Part shown: piece after piece, positions 47,304 to 58,318 of the stretch | How positions within the stretch are numbered: the first letter of the stretch is position 1 | Layout of the letters: every line of letters starts with the position of its first letter | Origin: Promicromonospora sp. AC04 | Lineage (GTDB): Bacteria > Actinomycetota > Actinomycetes > Actinomycetales > Cellulomonadaceae | Assembly: GCF_003058225.1 (NCBI RefSeq) | Contig: NZ_QBUG01000008.1 | Coordinates: 1-64,000 of the forward strand | Reading direction: 5' to 3' | Length of the DNA stretch: 64,000 nucleotides | Program-made: the position numbers and the translations under genes | Notes under the pieces: model-generated | What the model saw: only the letters and a program-made list of their open reading frames with translations | Told to the model about the DNA's origin: nothing | Databases searched by the model: none

Positions 47304-48298
47304 ACGACCTCGTGCTGAGAGCGGGCGTCCCCGACGCGCGCACCGGCGGCGCCGTCGCCGAGATCACCCCCGAGCGGGCCGGCTGGGGCTACAGCGGCCT
47401 CCTCGTCCACGAGATCGCCGACGGCGGTCGCCTCGACCTGGCGCTCACCGCCGACGAGGCGGTGGTCGTGCCGCTGCGCGGGAGCCTGCGCCTGGAGGTG
47501 ACCGACCCCGGCGGGCAGCGGCACGACCTGCGGCTGGCGGGGCGCCCGGGCGTCTTCGCGGGGCCCGCGGACACCGCTTACCTGCCGGTCGGCTCGACGG
47601 TGACCGTGCGGCCCGACGGCGCGAGCGACGGCTCGGGCGACGACGCGGACGGCGGCACCGACGGCGGCTCGGCCAGGGTCGCGGTGGCCACCGCACGCGC
47701 CGGGCGGGTGCTGCCGGTGCAGGTGCTGCGGGCGCAACAGGTGCCGGTCGACCTGCGCGGTGCGGGCCGGGCCAGCCGGCAGGTGCACAACTACACCATC
47801 GGCACCGGCGTCGAGGTGGACCGGATCCTGGTGTGCGAGGTCGTCACGCCAGGGGGCAACTGGTCCTCCTACCCGCCGCACAAGCACGACGCACACAGCG
47901 ACGTCCCGGGCCACGAGGAGCGCGAGCTCGAGGAGATCTACTACTTCGAGGTCGCCGAGGGCCCCTCCGGTCCCGGGCTGGCGTACCACCGCGTGTACGG
48001 CACACCCGACCGGCCGATCGACGTCGCGGCCGAGGTGCGCACCGGCGACACGGTCCTGGTCCCGCACGGCTACCACGGGCCGTCCGCCGCGGCGCCGGGC
48101 TACGACCTGTACTACCTCAACGTCATGGCGGGCCCGGCCGACGACGGCACCTGGCTGTCCGTCGACGACCCGGCCCACCACTGGGTGCGCGAGACCTGGG
48201 AGACGGAGCCCGTCGACCCGCGCCTCCCGCTGGGCGCGGTCCCGGACCGCGCGCCCGCCACGTCCCCGACCACGGATCTCACCGAGGAGTCCACGTGA
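47300..48298 (+). CDS. iolB: IolB, 5-deoxyglucuronate isomerase
   Basis: The product has 332 residues of double cupin fold, with the metal-binding region PPHKHD, ELEEIYYFEV and HGYHGP. It converts 5-deoxy-D-glucuronate to 2-deoxy-5-keto-gluconate, the substrate of IolC. A Gly/Asp/Ser-rich insert (SDGSGDDADGGTDGGS) lies in the N-terminal half. The GTG overlaps the iolC stop, and its own stop overlaps iolD (GTGA). Confidence 0.93.
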   Translation: MNDLVLRAGVPDARTGGAVAEITPERAGWGYSGLLVHEIADGGRLDLALTADEAVVVPLRGSLRLEVTDPGGQRHDLRLAGRPGVFAGPADTAYLPVGSTVTVRPDGASDGSGDDADGGTDGGSARVAVATARAGRVLPVQVLRAQQVPVDLRGAGRASRQVHNYTIGTGVEVDRILVCEVVTPGGNWSSYPPHKHDAHSDVPGHEERELEEIYYFEVAEGPSGPGLAYHRVYGTPDRPIDVAAEVRTGDTVLVPHGYHGPSAAAPGYDLYYLNVMAGPADDGTWLSVDDPAHHWVRETWETEPVDPRLPLGAVPDRAPATSPTTDLTEEST

Positions 48299-50286
48299 GC
48301 AGCAACACCCCGAGCGCCACACCAGCCACCAGCACCGCGAGCGCCAACACGGCCCCCGGCGTCACCGGCGCCACCGGCGCCACCGTCCGCCTCACCGTAG
48401 GGCAGGCCCTGGTCCGCTTCCTCGCGCACCAGCACACCGAGCGCGACGGCGTGACCCAGCGGCTGTTCGCCGGCGCGTTCGGCATCTTCGGGCACGGCAA
48501 CGTCGCCGGGTTCGGGCAGGGGCTCCTGCAGGCGCACGTCGAGGCCGCCGAGGCCGGCGTGCCCGCGGGCGAGCCGGGACCCGACGAGCTGCCCTACCTG
48601 CTGGCCCGCAACGAACAGGGCATGGTGCACGCCGCCGTCGGCTACGCCCGCACCAAGGAGCGCCTGCAGACCTTCGTGTGCACCGCCTCGATCGGCCCGG
48701 GCTCGACCAACATGGTCACCGGCGCCGCCCTCGCCACTGTCGACCGCATCCCCGTGCTCCTGCTGCCCTCGGACGTCTTCGCCAACCGGGTGCCCGACCC
48801 GGTCCTGCAGCAGCTGGAGCACCCCGGCGGCCCCGACGTGACCGTCAACGACGCCTTCCGGCCGGTCTCGCGGTACTTCGACCGGATCTGGCGGCCCGAG
48901 CAGCTGCTCGGCTCCGCCCCGGCGGCGATGCGCGTGCTCACCGACCCGGCCGAGACCGGGGCCGTCACGATCTGCCTCCCGCAGGACGTGCAGGCCGAGG
49001 CGTTCGACTGGCCGGTCGAGTTCTTCCGCGACCGCGTGTGGCACGTCGCCCGCCCGGTGCCGGAGCCCGCGGCGCTGGCGCGCGCGGCCGAGGTGATCCG
49101 CTCGGCGAGGCGGCCGCTCGTCGTCGCCGGTGGTGGCGTCGTCTACTCCGGGGCGAGCGAGGCGCTGCGCGCCTTCGCCACGGCCACGGGCATCCCCGTC
49201 GCCGACACGCAGGCGGGCAAGGGTGCGATCCCGTGGGACGACCCGCTGGCCGTCGGGGGCGTGGGCGCGACGGGCAACGACGCCGCCAACGCGCTCGCGG
49301 CCACCGCTGACGTCGTCATCGGCGTCGGCACCCGCTACACGGACTTCACCACGGCGAGCCACACCGCCTTCCGCGACCCCGGCGTGCGGTTCGTCAACCT
49401 CAACGTCGCCGCGTTCGACGCCGCCAAGCACTCGGCGGAGATGGTCGTCGCCGACGCCCGCGAGGGGCTCGCCGCGCTCACCGAGGCCCTCGCCGGGTAC
49501 GGCACGGACGAGGAGTACCGGGCCGAGATGACGCGGCGGGTGGCCGACTGGCAGGCGGTCACCGACCGCTGCTACCACTTGGGGCACGGCCCGCTGCCCG
49601 CCCAGACCGAGATCTTCGGGGCGCTCAACGAGCTGATGGGCGACGAGGACATCGTCATCAACGCAGCCGGCTCGATGCCCGGCGACCTGCAGGCCCTGTG
49701 GCGGGCCCGGACGCCTTCGCAGTACCACCTGGAGTACGGCTACTCCTGCATGGGGTACGAGATCCCGGCGGCGATGGGCGCCAAGCTCGCCGCACCCGAC
49801 CGGGAGGTGGTCGCGATCGTCGGCGACGGCACCTACCAGATGCTCCCGCAGGAGCTGGCGACCATCGTCTCCGAGCGGATCAAGGTGATAGTGGTGCTGC
49901 TGCAGAACCACGGGTTCGCCTCGATCGGGGCGCTGTCGGAGTCCCGCGGCTCACAGCGCTTCGGCACCCGCTACCGGATGCGCAACCCCGAGACCGGCCA
50001 GCTCGACGGTAGCGAGGTGCCACTCGACCTGGTGCGCAACGCCGAGAGCTTCGGCGTCGACGTGCAGGTCGCCAAGAGCGTCGACGACTTCCGGGCGGCG
50101 TTCCGCACGGCCGTCGCGTCGGACCGTGCGACCCTCATCCACGTCGAGACCGACCTCTACGGACCGAACCCGCCCGGGTCGAGCTGGTGGGACGTGCCCG
50201 TGAGCGAGGTCTCCACCCTGCCCAGCACCCAGTCCGCACGCGCCGAGTACGACACGGCCCGCGCACCACAGCGTCACTACCTGTGA
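48295..50286 (+). CDS. iolD: IolD, trihydroxycyclohexane-dione hydrolase
   Basis: The 663-residue enzyme is thiamine diphosphate dependent. The N-terminal Glu motif (LLARNEQGMVHAAVGYA) and the cofactor motif GDGTYQMLPQELATIVSE are both present. It opens the ring of 3D-3,5/4-trihydroxycyclohexane-1,2-dione. The first 28 residues are a Ser/Thr/Ala/Asn/Gly low-complexity leader (TPATSTASANTA, GATGAT). It uses a GTG start overlapping iolB. Confidence 0.94.
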   Translation: MSSNTPSATPATSTASANTAPGVTGATGATVRLTVGQALVRFLAHQHTERDGVTQRLFAGAFGIFGHGNVAGFGQGLLQAHVEAAEAGVPAGEPGPDELPYLLARNEQGMVHAAVGYARTKERLQTFVCTASIGPGSTNMVTGAALATVDRIPVLLLPSDVFANRVPDPVLQQLEHPGGPDVTVNDAFRPVSRYFDRIWRPEQLLGSAPAAMRVLTDPAETGAVTICLPQDVQAEAFDWPVEFFRDRVWHVARPVPEPAALARAAEVIRSARRPLVVAGGGVVYSGASEALRAFATATGIPVADTQAGKGAIPWDDPLAVGGVGATGNDAANALAATADVVIGVGTRYTDFTTASHTAFRDPGVRFVNLNVAAFDAAKHSAEMVVADAREGLAALTEALAGYGTDEEYRAEMTRRVADWQAVTDRCYHLGHGPLPAQTEIFGALNELMGDEDIVINAAGSMPGDLQALWRARTPSQYHLEYGYSCMGYEIPAAMGAKLAAPDREVVAIVGDGTYQMLPQELATIVSERIKVIVVLLQNHGFASIGALSESRGSQRFGTRYRMRNPETGQLDGSEVPLDLVRNAESFGVDVQVAKSVDDFRAAFRTAVASDRATLIHVETDLYGPNPPGSSWWDVPVSEVSTLPSTQSARAEYDTARAPQRHYL

Positions 50287-50294
50287 CCGTCCAC

Positions 50295-50350
50295 CGCACC
50301 ACACGACACCGCCAGACCACACCGCCCAGACCACACCGCCCAGACCAAGC
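50295..50350 (+). repeat. 14-bp repeat in the iolD-iolA spacer
   Basis: AGACCACACCGCCC recurs at 14-bp spacing with partial copies at both sides, filling the 80-bp spacer. The unit is not a multiple of three. Confidence 0.8.
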
Positions 50351-50366
50351 ACGAGCGAGGTTTCTC

Positions 50367-51869
<1,503 letters not shown>

Positions 51870-51893
51870 GAGCGATTTGACCTGTCGTAAATA

Positions 51894-51925
51894 TGTCTTG
51901 ACATAAGCCGACGTGCCGGTAGCGT
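51894..51925 (+). promoter_or_regulatory. promoter and operator of the inositol importer operon
   Basis: TTGACA (51898-51903), a 16-bp spacer and TAGCGT (51920-51925) form a good promoter. The -35 is embedded in TGTCTTGACA (51894-51903), the third TGTC-NN-GACA dyad in the window, within a longer ATGTC-TT-GACAT palindrome. Confidence 0.7.
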
Positions 51926-51974
51926 GGGGCACGCAGATCCTTCACAACGACGTGACACACAAGGAGCTTCGCCC

Positions 51975-52952
51975 GTGAACAGATCACCCCTCGCCCGTGC
52001 ACTCGCCCTGGGCGGCGTGCTGGCGCTGTTGCTCACCGCCTGCTCGGAGGGCGGCCGGCAGCAGGAGGACGACGCTGCGCCCGCCGCTGCCGAGACGACC
52101 ATGACCGCCGTGATGGTCACCCACGCCGGGCCCGGAGACACGTTCTGGGACATCGCGCGCCGGGGCGCCGAGGCCGCGGCCGAGCGCTACGGCGTCGACC
52201 TGCAGTACTCGGGTGACCCGGACGCCGCGCGCCAGAGCCAGCTCGCCCAGCAGGCGGTCGACCAGGGGACGGACGGCCTGGCGCTGACCTTCTCCAAGGG
52301 GGAGGCGATGCAGGGCGTGACGCAGAACGCCGTCGACGCGGGCATCCCCGTCGTCGGCTTCAACGGCGGCATGGAGGACGCGCTCGACTACGGCGCGTTC
52401 ACCTTCGTCGGCCAGGACGACGGCCTCGCCGGCGAGGCGCTCGGCGACCTGCTCGCCGAGGAGGGCTTCACGCACCCGATCTGCGTCATCCACGAGCAGG
52501 GCAACGTCGGCCTGGATGCGCGCTGCGCAGGGGTGAAGGAGAAGATCCCGGATACCGAGGTGCTGTACGTGCAGGGCACGGACATGACGCAGGTGAGCTC
52601 GACCGTGACCGCCAAGCTCCAGTCCACCGCCGACGCCGACGTCATCATCGGCCTCGGGGCGCCCTTCACGCTCACCATCCTGGACGCGGTCGAGGAGACC
52701 GGGTCGGAGGCGAAGGTGGCCTCCTTCGACCTGAACGCGGACCTCGCCCAGGCGGTGGTCGACGGCGACGTGCTCGCCACCGTCGACCAGCAGCCCTACC
52801 TGCAGGGCTACATAGCCATCGAGTCGCTGTGGCTGCAGCACAACGGCGGCTTCGTGCTCGGCGGTGGCCAGCCCGTCTACACCGGCCCGGCGATCATCGA
52901 CAAGGACAACGCCGAAGACGTCCTGAAGGGCGCGCAGGACGGTATCCGCTGA
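51975..52952 (+). CDS. periplasmic-type inositol/sugar-binding lipoprotein
   Basis: The 325-residue protein belongs to the ribose-binding (peripla_BP_4) family with a lipoprotein signal and lipobox LLTAC. It contains AQQAVDQGTDGLAL and GINVVGFNGG-like hinge sequences. It probably binds myo-inositol or a related polyol for the permease and ATPase downstream. The GTG start follows AAGGAG at 51961-51966. The substrate is inferred from the operon. Confidence 0.9.
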   Translation: MNRSPLARALALGGVLALLLTACSEGGRQQEDDAAPAAAETTMTAVMVTHAGPGDTFWDIARRGAEAAAERYGVDLQYSGDPDAARQSQLAQQAVDQGTDGLALTFSKGEAMQGVTQNAVDAGIPVVGFNGGMEDALDYGAFTFVGQDDGLAGEALGDLLAEEGFTHPICVIHEQGNVGLDARCAGVKEKIPDTEVLYVQGTDMTQVSSTVTAKLQSTADADVIIGLGAPFTLTILDAVEETGSEAKVASFDLNADLAQAVVDGDVLATVDQQPYLQGYIAIESLWLQHNGGFVLGGGQPVYTGPAIIDKDNAEDVLKGAQDGIR

Positions 52953-53012
52953 ACGCCGCCCGGGCGCGGCGTCACCGCGCCCGGGCACATCTTCGAAGGA
53001 GAAGACCCCCAC

Positions 53013-54068
53013 ATGGCCACAGCCACCACCCCCGCCCCGGCGGCGTCGCCGACCGCCGACGAGCGCCTCGTGCGCCGCTCGGCAGTCGCCCGGCTCCTCG
53101 CGCGGCCCGAGATGGGCGCCGTCGTCGGCGCCGTCGCCGTGTTCGCGTTCTTCGCCGCCGTAGCGCCGGTCTTCACCCAGCTCTCGTCGGTCGCGACGGT
53201 GCTGTACGGGGCCTCGACCATCGGCATCATGGCCGTCGGCGTCTCGCTGCTCATGATCGGCGGCGAGTTCGACCTGTCCACCGGCGTCGCGGTCGTGTTC
53301 TCTGCGCTGACCGCCGCCCAGTTCTCCTGGTTCCTCGGCACGAACGTGTGGGTGGGGGTCGGCGTCGCCCTCGTCGTGTCGCTGGGGCTCGGGTTCCTCA
53401 ACGGCTACCTGCTGGTCGTGACCAAGCTGCCCTCGTTCATCGTCACGCTCGCGACGTTCCTCATGATCACCGGGATCAACCTGGGCGTCACAAGGCTCGT
53501 GGCCGGCGGGGTGTCGAGCCCGTCGATCGCCTCGATGGACGGCTTCGAGTCCGCGCGCTCGGTGTTCGCCGCCAAGATCAGCTTCCTCGGCGTGCGCTGG
53601 GAGGTGACGGTCCTGATCTGGCTGGCCCTCGTGGTGATCGCCACCCACCTGCTGGTCCGCACCCGCGTCGGCAACTGGATCTTCGCGGCCGGCGGGGACG
53701 ACCTGGCGGCCTCGGCGGTGGGCGTCCCCGTCAAGCGCACCAAGATCGGCCTGTTCGTCGGGGTCGGGCTGTGCGCGTGGCTGCTCGGCATGCACAACCT
53801 GTTCGCGTTCGGCACCGTGCAGTCCGGCGAGGGCGTGGGCAACGAGTTCCTCTACATTATCGCCGCGGTCATCGGGGGCTGCCTGCTGACCGGCGGCTAC
53901 GGCTCGGCGGTCGGCGGAGCGCTGGGCGCCCTGATCTTCGGCATGGTCAACAAGGGCATCGTCTACGCGCAGTGGAACCCCGACTGGTTCAAGTTCTTCC
54001 TCGGCCTGATGCTCCTGCTGGCCACGATCGTCAACCTCGTCGTCAAGAAGCGGGCGGAGCAGCGATGA
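53013..54068 (+). CDS. ribose-type ABC permease for inositol
   Basis: The 351-residue RbsC-family permease has 8-10 membrane helices and the family sequences LMIGGEFDLSTG, VTKLPSFIVTLATFLMI and IAAVIGGCLLTGGYGS. As a homodimer it forms the import channel. It follows AAGGAGA. The stop overlaps the ATPase gene (ATGA). Confidence 0.93.
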   Translation: MATATTPAPAASPTADERLVRRSAVARLLARPEMGAVVGAVAVFAFFAAVAPVFTQLSSVATVLYGASTIGIMAVGVSLLMIGGEFDLSTGVAVVFSALTAAQFSWFLGTNVWVGVGVALVVSLGLGFLNGYLLVVTKLPSFIVTLATFLMITGINLGVTRLVAGGVSSPSIASMDGFESARSVFAAKISFLGVRWEVTVLIWLALVVIATHLLVRTRVGNWIFAAGGDDLAASAVGVPVKRTKIGLFVGVGLCAWLLGMHNLFAFGTVQSGEGVGNEFLYIIAAVIGGCLLTGGYGSAVGGALGALIFGMVNKGIVYAQWNPDWFKFFLGLMLLLATIVNLVVKKRAEQR

Positions 54069-54898
54069 CCACCACTACCGGAACCTCCCTCGTCACGATG
54101 CGCGGGGTCGGCAAGCGGTACGGCAACATCCTCGCCCTGCAGGACGTCGACCTCGACGTCCAGGCGGGCCGCGTCACCTGCGTGCTGGGCGACAACGGCG
54201 CCGGCAAGTCCACGCTGATCAAGATCATCGCCGGCCGGCACCAGCATTCCGAGGGCGTGCTGGAGATCCACGGCGAGGAGCGGACCCTCGGCTCGCCGCG
54301 CGAGGCCCTCGACCTCGGCATCGCCGCCGTCTACCAGGACCTCGCGGTGGTCCCGCTCATGCCCGTGTGGCGCAACTTCTTCCTGGGCTCCGAGCTGACC
54401 AAGGGGAGAGGCCCCGCCCGCATCCTCGACGTCAAGAAGATGCAGCGGATCGCCAAGCAGGAGCTGCTCGACATGGGCATCGACCTGCGGGACGTGAACC
54501 AGCCGATCCACCAGCTCTCGGGCGGCGAGCGGCAGTGCGTGGCGATCGCGCGCGCCGTGTACTTCGGTGCCAGGGTGCTGATCCTGGACGAGCCCACCGC
54601 CGCGCTCGGGGTCAAGCAGTCGGGAGTGGTGCTGCGCTACGTGCTGCGGGCCCGCGACCGCGGCCTCGGCGTCGTCTTCATCACCCACAACCCGCACCAC
54701 GCCTACCCCGTCGGGGACCGGTTCCTGCTGCTCAAGCGGGGCCGCCCGCTCGGGTACCACGAGAAGAAGGACGTGACGCTCGACGAGCTGACGTCGCAGA
54801 TGGCCGGCGGCGCCGAGCTCGAGGAGCTGGCGCACGAGCTGGAGCAGACGGACGCCGACAGCGCGCTCATCGCCGACGTCCGGGCCGCCGAGGTGTGA
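54065..54898 (+). CDS. single-domain sugar ABC ATPase
   Basis: The 277-residue ATPase has Walker A GDNGAGKST, signature LSGGE, Walker B VLILDEP and the switch His in FITHN. Most ribose/inositol importers use a double ATPase of about 500 residues; this is a single cassette as in the fructose importer FrcA and so works as a dimer. The C-terminal 40 residues are acidic and helical. It is coupled to the permease by ATGA. Confidence 0.93.
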   Translation: MTTTTGTSLVTMRGVGKRYGNILALQDVDLDVQAGRVTCVLGDNGAGKSTLIKIIAGRHQHSEGVLEIHGEERTLGSPREALDLGIAAVYQDLAVVPLMPVWRNFFLGSELTKGRGPARILDVKKMQRIAKQELLDMGIDLRDVNQPIHQLSGGERQCVAIARAVYFGARVLILDEPTAALGVKQSGVVLRYVLRARDRGLGVVFITHNPHHAYPVGDRFLLLKRGRPLGYHEKKDVTLDELTSQMAGGAELEELAHELEQTDADSALIADVRAAEV

Positions 54899-54968
54899 GC
54901 CGGGGTCCGAGCAGTACCGCGACAGGTCCCGGGCAGGCCGGGACCACCAAGTGCTCCAAGGAGAAACC

Positions 54969-55982
54969 ATGCGCATAGCGCTCATCGGCGCCGGCCGGAT
55001 CGGCGCCGTCCACGCCCGTTCGGTGGCCGCGTCGCCCGACACAGAGCTCGTGCTCGTCGCCGACCCCGTCGACGGCGCCGCCGAGCGCCTCGCCTCGGCG
55101 TACGGCGCGGCGGCCACCACCGACGTCGGGGACGTGTTCGCCGACGACGCCGTGGACGCCGTCGTCGTCGGGTCGCCTACCGCCTACCACGTCGAGCAGA
55201 TCGTCGCCGCCGTCGAGGCGGGCAAGGCGGTCCTGGTCGAGAAGCCGGTGGACCTCGATCTCGGGCGTGCGGACCGGTGCCTGGCCCAGGTGGGCGACCG
55301 GGCCGACCGCGTCATGCTCGGGTTCAACCGCCGGTTCGACGCGGCCCTCGCGGAGATCCACCGCCGGGCGGGCGCCGGTGAGATCGGGGACATCGAGCAG
55401 CTCACGATCATCAGCCGCGACCCCGCGCCGCCGCCCGTCGAGTACCTCGCGGCCTCGGGCGGGATCTTCCGCGACATGACCATCCACGACCTCGACATGG
55501 CGCGGTTCTTCCTCGGTGACATCGTCGCCGTCCAGACGGTGCCGCAGCGCCTGGACCCGGCATTCGCAAAGACCGATGACTTCGACGCCGCCGTCGTGAC
55601 CCTCACCGCCGCCTCGGGCGCCGTGGCGACGATCATCAACAGCCGGCACTGTGCGGCCGGGTACGACCAGCGCCTGGAGGCGTTCGGGCCGCGCGGGGCG
55701 CTGCGGGTGGAGAACCACACCGCGACGTCAGTGGTGCTCGACGCCGCGGGATCCTCGGGCGCCCGCGGCCCGTACCTGGACTTCTTCCTCGCACGGTACG
55801 CCGACGCGTACGCGAGCGAGCTGGCCGCGTTCGTGGCCGCCGTGCGCGACGGCGCCGCGCCGTCCCCGTCGCTGCTCGACGGGCGCCAGGCGCTGGCGCT
55901 GGCCGACGCCGCGACGGAGTCCGCCCGCACGGGCCGCAGCGTGGCCCCGGCACCCGTCCCGGCGCCGTCTGCGGTTGTCTGA
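54969..55982 (+). CDS. iolG: IolG, inositol 2-dehydrogenase
   Basis: The 337-residue Gfo/Idh/MocA enzyme has the NAD site GAGRIGAVHA, EKPVDLD with its catalytic Lys and the D-x3-H pair in FRDMTIHDLDM. It oxidises myo-inositol to scyllo-inosose, the first step. I chose the ATG at 54969 because of AAGGAGA just upstream. It follows the importer genes in one operon. Confidence 0.92.
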   Translation: MRIALIGAGRIGAVHARSVAASPDTELVLVADPVDGAAERLASAYGAAATTDVGDVFADDAVDAVVVGSPTAYHVEQIVAAVEAGKAVLVEKPVDLDLGRADRCLAQVGDRADRVMLGFNRRFDAALAEIHRRAGAGEIGDIEQLTIISRDPAPPPVEYLAASGGIFRDMTIHDLDMARFFLGDIVAVQTVPQRLDPAFAKTDDFDAAVVTLTAASGAVATIINSRHCAAGYDQRLEAFGPRGALRVENHTATSVVLDAAGSSGARGPYLDFFLARYADAYASELAAFVAAVRDGAAPSPSLLDGRQALALADAATESARTGRSVAPAPVPAPSAVV

Positions 55983-56015
55983 CCCGTACGACCCACAAGG
56001 CTGAGAGAGAGTGAA

Positions 56016-56945
56016 ATGACCAGCAAGGCACGCAACACCGACCCCCGGTTCAGCAGGCTCACCGTCGGCGTCTGCCCCGACCAGTGGGGCGTGTGGTTCC
56101 CCGAGGACGAGAAGCAGATCCCCTGGGAGCGCGCGCTGGCCGAGATGGCCGAGGCCGGCTTCGAGTACATGGAGACGGGCCCGTACGGCTACTTCCCCAC
56201 GGATCCGAAGCGCCTGCGCAAGGTCATGGACGACAACGGCTTCACCGTGGTCGCCGGCACCGGCTGGGGCATCCTGCACAAGGCCGAGGCCTGGGCGGAG
56301 ACCGAACGGACCTTCCGGGCCATCGCGGAGACCCACGCGGCGGTCGGCGCGGAGTACATAGTCCACCTGCCCCCGCTGTTCCGCGACGACAAGACCTGGG
56401 AGTGGACGGACGACCGCGTGCTGACGCCGGACGCCTGGAAGCTCTACATCGAGAACGCCAACCGGCTCGGCCAGATCCTCAAGGACGAGTACGGGCTGAA
56501 GATGGCGCTGCACCCGCACGGGGACAGCCACATCGAGACGCCCGAGGACATCGCGCGGGTGTTCGACGCCACCGACCCCGCCTACGTGAACCTCTGCCTC
56601 GACACCGGCCACATCGTCTACGGCGGGGGCGACCCGCTGGAGATCGTGCGCACCTACCCCGACCGCATCGCCTACGTGCACATCAAGGCGTTCGACGTCG
56701 AGCTGACCGAACAGGCGCACCGGGAGGACTGGCCCTTCGGCGAGGCGGTCGCGCGCGGCGCGTCGGTCCGGCCACCGGCCGGTGCGCCCGACATGAAGGA
56801 GCTCGTCGCCGCGCTGGCCGGCCTGGACAAGGACCTGTACGTGGTCTGCGAGCAGGACCTGTACCCCTGCGACCCGCGGCTGCCGCTGCCGAACGCCGTC
56901 ATGACCCGGCAGTACCTGGCCTCGTGCGGCCTGGGCCTGCTCTGA
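56016..56945 (+). CDS. iolE: IolE-like inosose dehydratase / sugar isomerase
   Basis: The 309-residue TIM barrel belongs to the AP-endonuclease-2 fold family. Metal ligands appear as E52 (EYMETGPYG), H-P-H-G-D, D-T-G-H and the late E (YVVCEQDLY). IolE dehydrates scyllo-inosose and is otherwise missing from the locus, so this gene is the best candidate; IolH or an isomerase acting on inosose is the alternative. The ATG follows GAGAGAG. Confidence 0.78.
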   Translation: MTSKARNTDPRFSRLTVGVCPDQWGVWFPEDEKQIPWERALAEMAEAGFEYMETGPYGYFPTDPKRLRKVMDDNGFTVVAGTGWGILHKAEAWAETERTFRAIAETHAAVGAEYIVHLPPLFRDDKTWEWTDDRVLTPDAWKLYIENANRLGQILKDEYGLKMALHPHGDSHIETPEDIARVFDATDPAYVNLCLDTGHIVYGGGDPLEIVRTYPDRIAYVHIKAFDVELTEQAHREDWPFGEAVARGASVRPPAGAPDMKELVAALAGLDKDLYVVCEQDLYPCDPRLPLPNAVMTRQYLASCGLGLL

Positions 56946-56967
56946 CCTGGGCGTGTACATGGGGGGC

Positions 56968-57033
56968 GCTGACGTGGGAGGCGCTGACGTGGGAAGTGCT
57001 GACGTGGGAGACGCTGACGTGGGAGACGCTGAC
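56968..57033 (+). repeat. 15-bp repeat carrying ribosome-binding site and start codon
   Basis: Five copies of GCTGACGTGGGAGGC-type units lie before the next gene. Each has a GGGAG element and, eight bases later, a GTG (or the final ATG), all in the reading frame of the gene downstream. In-frame starts occur at 56974, 56989, 57004, 57019 and 57034. Confidence 0.9.
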
Positions 57034-58230
57034 ATGACGGAACGCCGCCGGATCGGCGTCGGGCTGATCTCGGCAGGCTGGATGGGCGCCGTCCACTCGC
57101 ACGCCTACCGGGCGCTGGGGGAGAAGTACCCGGAGCTCGAGGTCGACATCGACACCGTGATCGTCGCCGACACCTCCGCAGTCAACGCCGAGGCGGCCCG
57201 CCGCCGCTTCGGCTACGGGGAGGCGACCGCCGACTACCGTGACGTGCTGGCCCACCCCGACGTCGACGTCGTGTCGATCTGCGGGCCCAACTACCTGCAT
57301 CGCGAGCACGCGCTCGCGGCGGCTGCGGCCGGCAAGCCGTTCTGGGTCGAGAAGCCCATGGTAACCTCGGCGGGGCAGTCGCAGGACATCGCCGACGCCG
57401 CACGGGACGCGGGGCTGGTCACCGCCGTCGGGTTCAACTACCGGCACGCGCCCGCGGTGGAGCACCTGCGGTCGCTGGTCCGCTCGGGCCGGCTCGGCCG
57501 GGTCAGGAACGTCCGCGTGGTGCTCGACGCCGACTACTCGTCGTCGCCGGCCGGGCCGCGCACCTGGCGGTTCGTGCGCGAGACGGCGGGGTCGGGGGTG
57601 CTCGGCGACCTGCTCAGCCACGGCTTCGACCTGGCGCAGTACGTCGTCGCCCCGGTGCGCGAGGTCACGGCGCTGACGGAGACGTTCATCCGGGAGCGGC
57701 CCGCGCCGGTAGGCGGCGGCGTCGGCCACCAGGCGAGCGGCGACCTCGGCGGGGAGCTGCTGCCCGTGGAGAACGAGGACCACGCGGCGGTGCTCGCGCG
57801 CCTGGACGGCGGCGCCGTGGCGACGTTCGAGTCCTCCCGCGTGGCGATCGGGCCGCGGTGCGGGTACGGCATCGAGGTGTTCGGCAGCGCGGGCACCGCC
57901 CGGTGGGACTTCGAGCGGATGAACGAGCTCGAGGTCTGCCTCGGGCCGGGCGCCGCCGGGTACGGCTTCACGCGGGTGCTGACCGACGGGGCACACGGGG
58001 AGTTCGGCCGGTTCAACCCCGGCGGTGGCATGGGGCTGAGCTTCGAGGACCTCAAGGTCGTCGAGGGCGCGCGGTTCATCACCTCGGTGGTCACGGGCAG
58101 GCAGGTGGCGCCGTCCGTGGCGGACGGGCTGCAGGCCGCCCGGGTGGTGGCCGCCGCGGAGGCGTCGGCGGTCGACGGGCGGTGGCACGAGGTGCCCTCC
58201 CCGAGCGAGGGGGTCACGTACGGGGTGTAG
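57034..58230 (+). CDS. second inositol-type dehydrogenase (Gfo/Idh/MocA family)
   Basis: From the ATG at 57034 the product has 398 residues, with a Rossmann start (GLISAGWMGAVHSHAYR), VEKPM with the catalytic Lys, and the LLSHGFDLAQY His. It is likely to be a scyllo-inositol dehydrogenase or an isomer-specific partner of IolG, widening the range of inositols used. Any of four upstream in-frame GTG codons in the 15-bp repeat, or those at 56953/56959, could also start translation, adding Gly-Ala-Asp-Val repeats. Confidence 0.86.
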   Translation: MTERRRIGVGLISAGWMGAVHSHAYRALGEKYPELEVDIDTVIVADTSAVNAEAARRRFGYGEATADYRDVLAHPDVDVVSICGPNYLHREHALAAAAAGKPFWVEKPMVTSAGQSQDIADAARDAGLVTAVGFNYRHAPAVEHLRSLVRSGRLGRVRNVRVVLDADYSSSPAGPRTWRFVRETAGSGVLGDLLSHGFDLAQYVVAPVREVTALTETFIRERPAPVGGGVGHQASGDLGGELLPVENEDHAAVLARLDGGAVATFESSRVAIGPRCGYGIEVFGSAGTARWDFERMNELEVCLGPGAAGYGFTRVLTDGAHGEFGRFNPGGGMGLSFEDLKVVEGARFITSVVTGRQVAPSVADGLQAARVVAAAEASAVDGRWHEVPSPSEGVTYGV

Positions 58231-58318
58231 CCCGGCGAGCGACGGGGTCTGAGCGCCACAGGATCCGATCGGTCCCGGAAGTGCTGTGACATCCCGGCCC
58301 GCCGTGCGTCTGAGGTGC

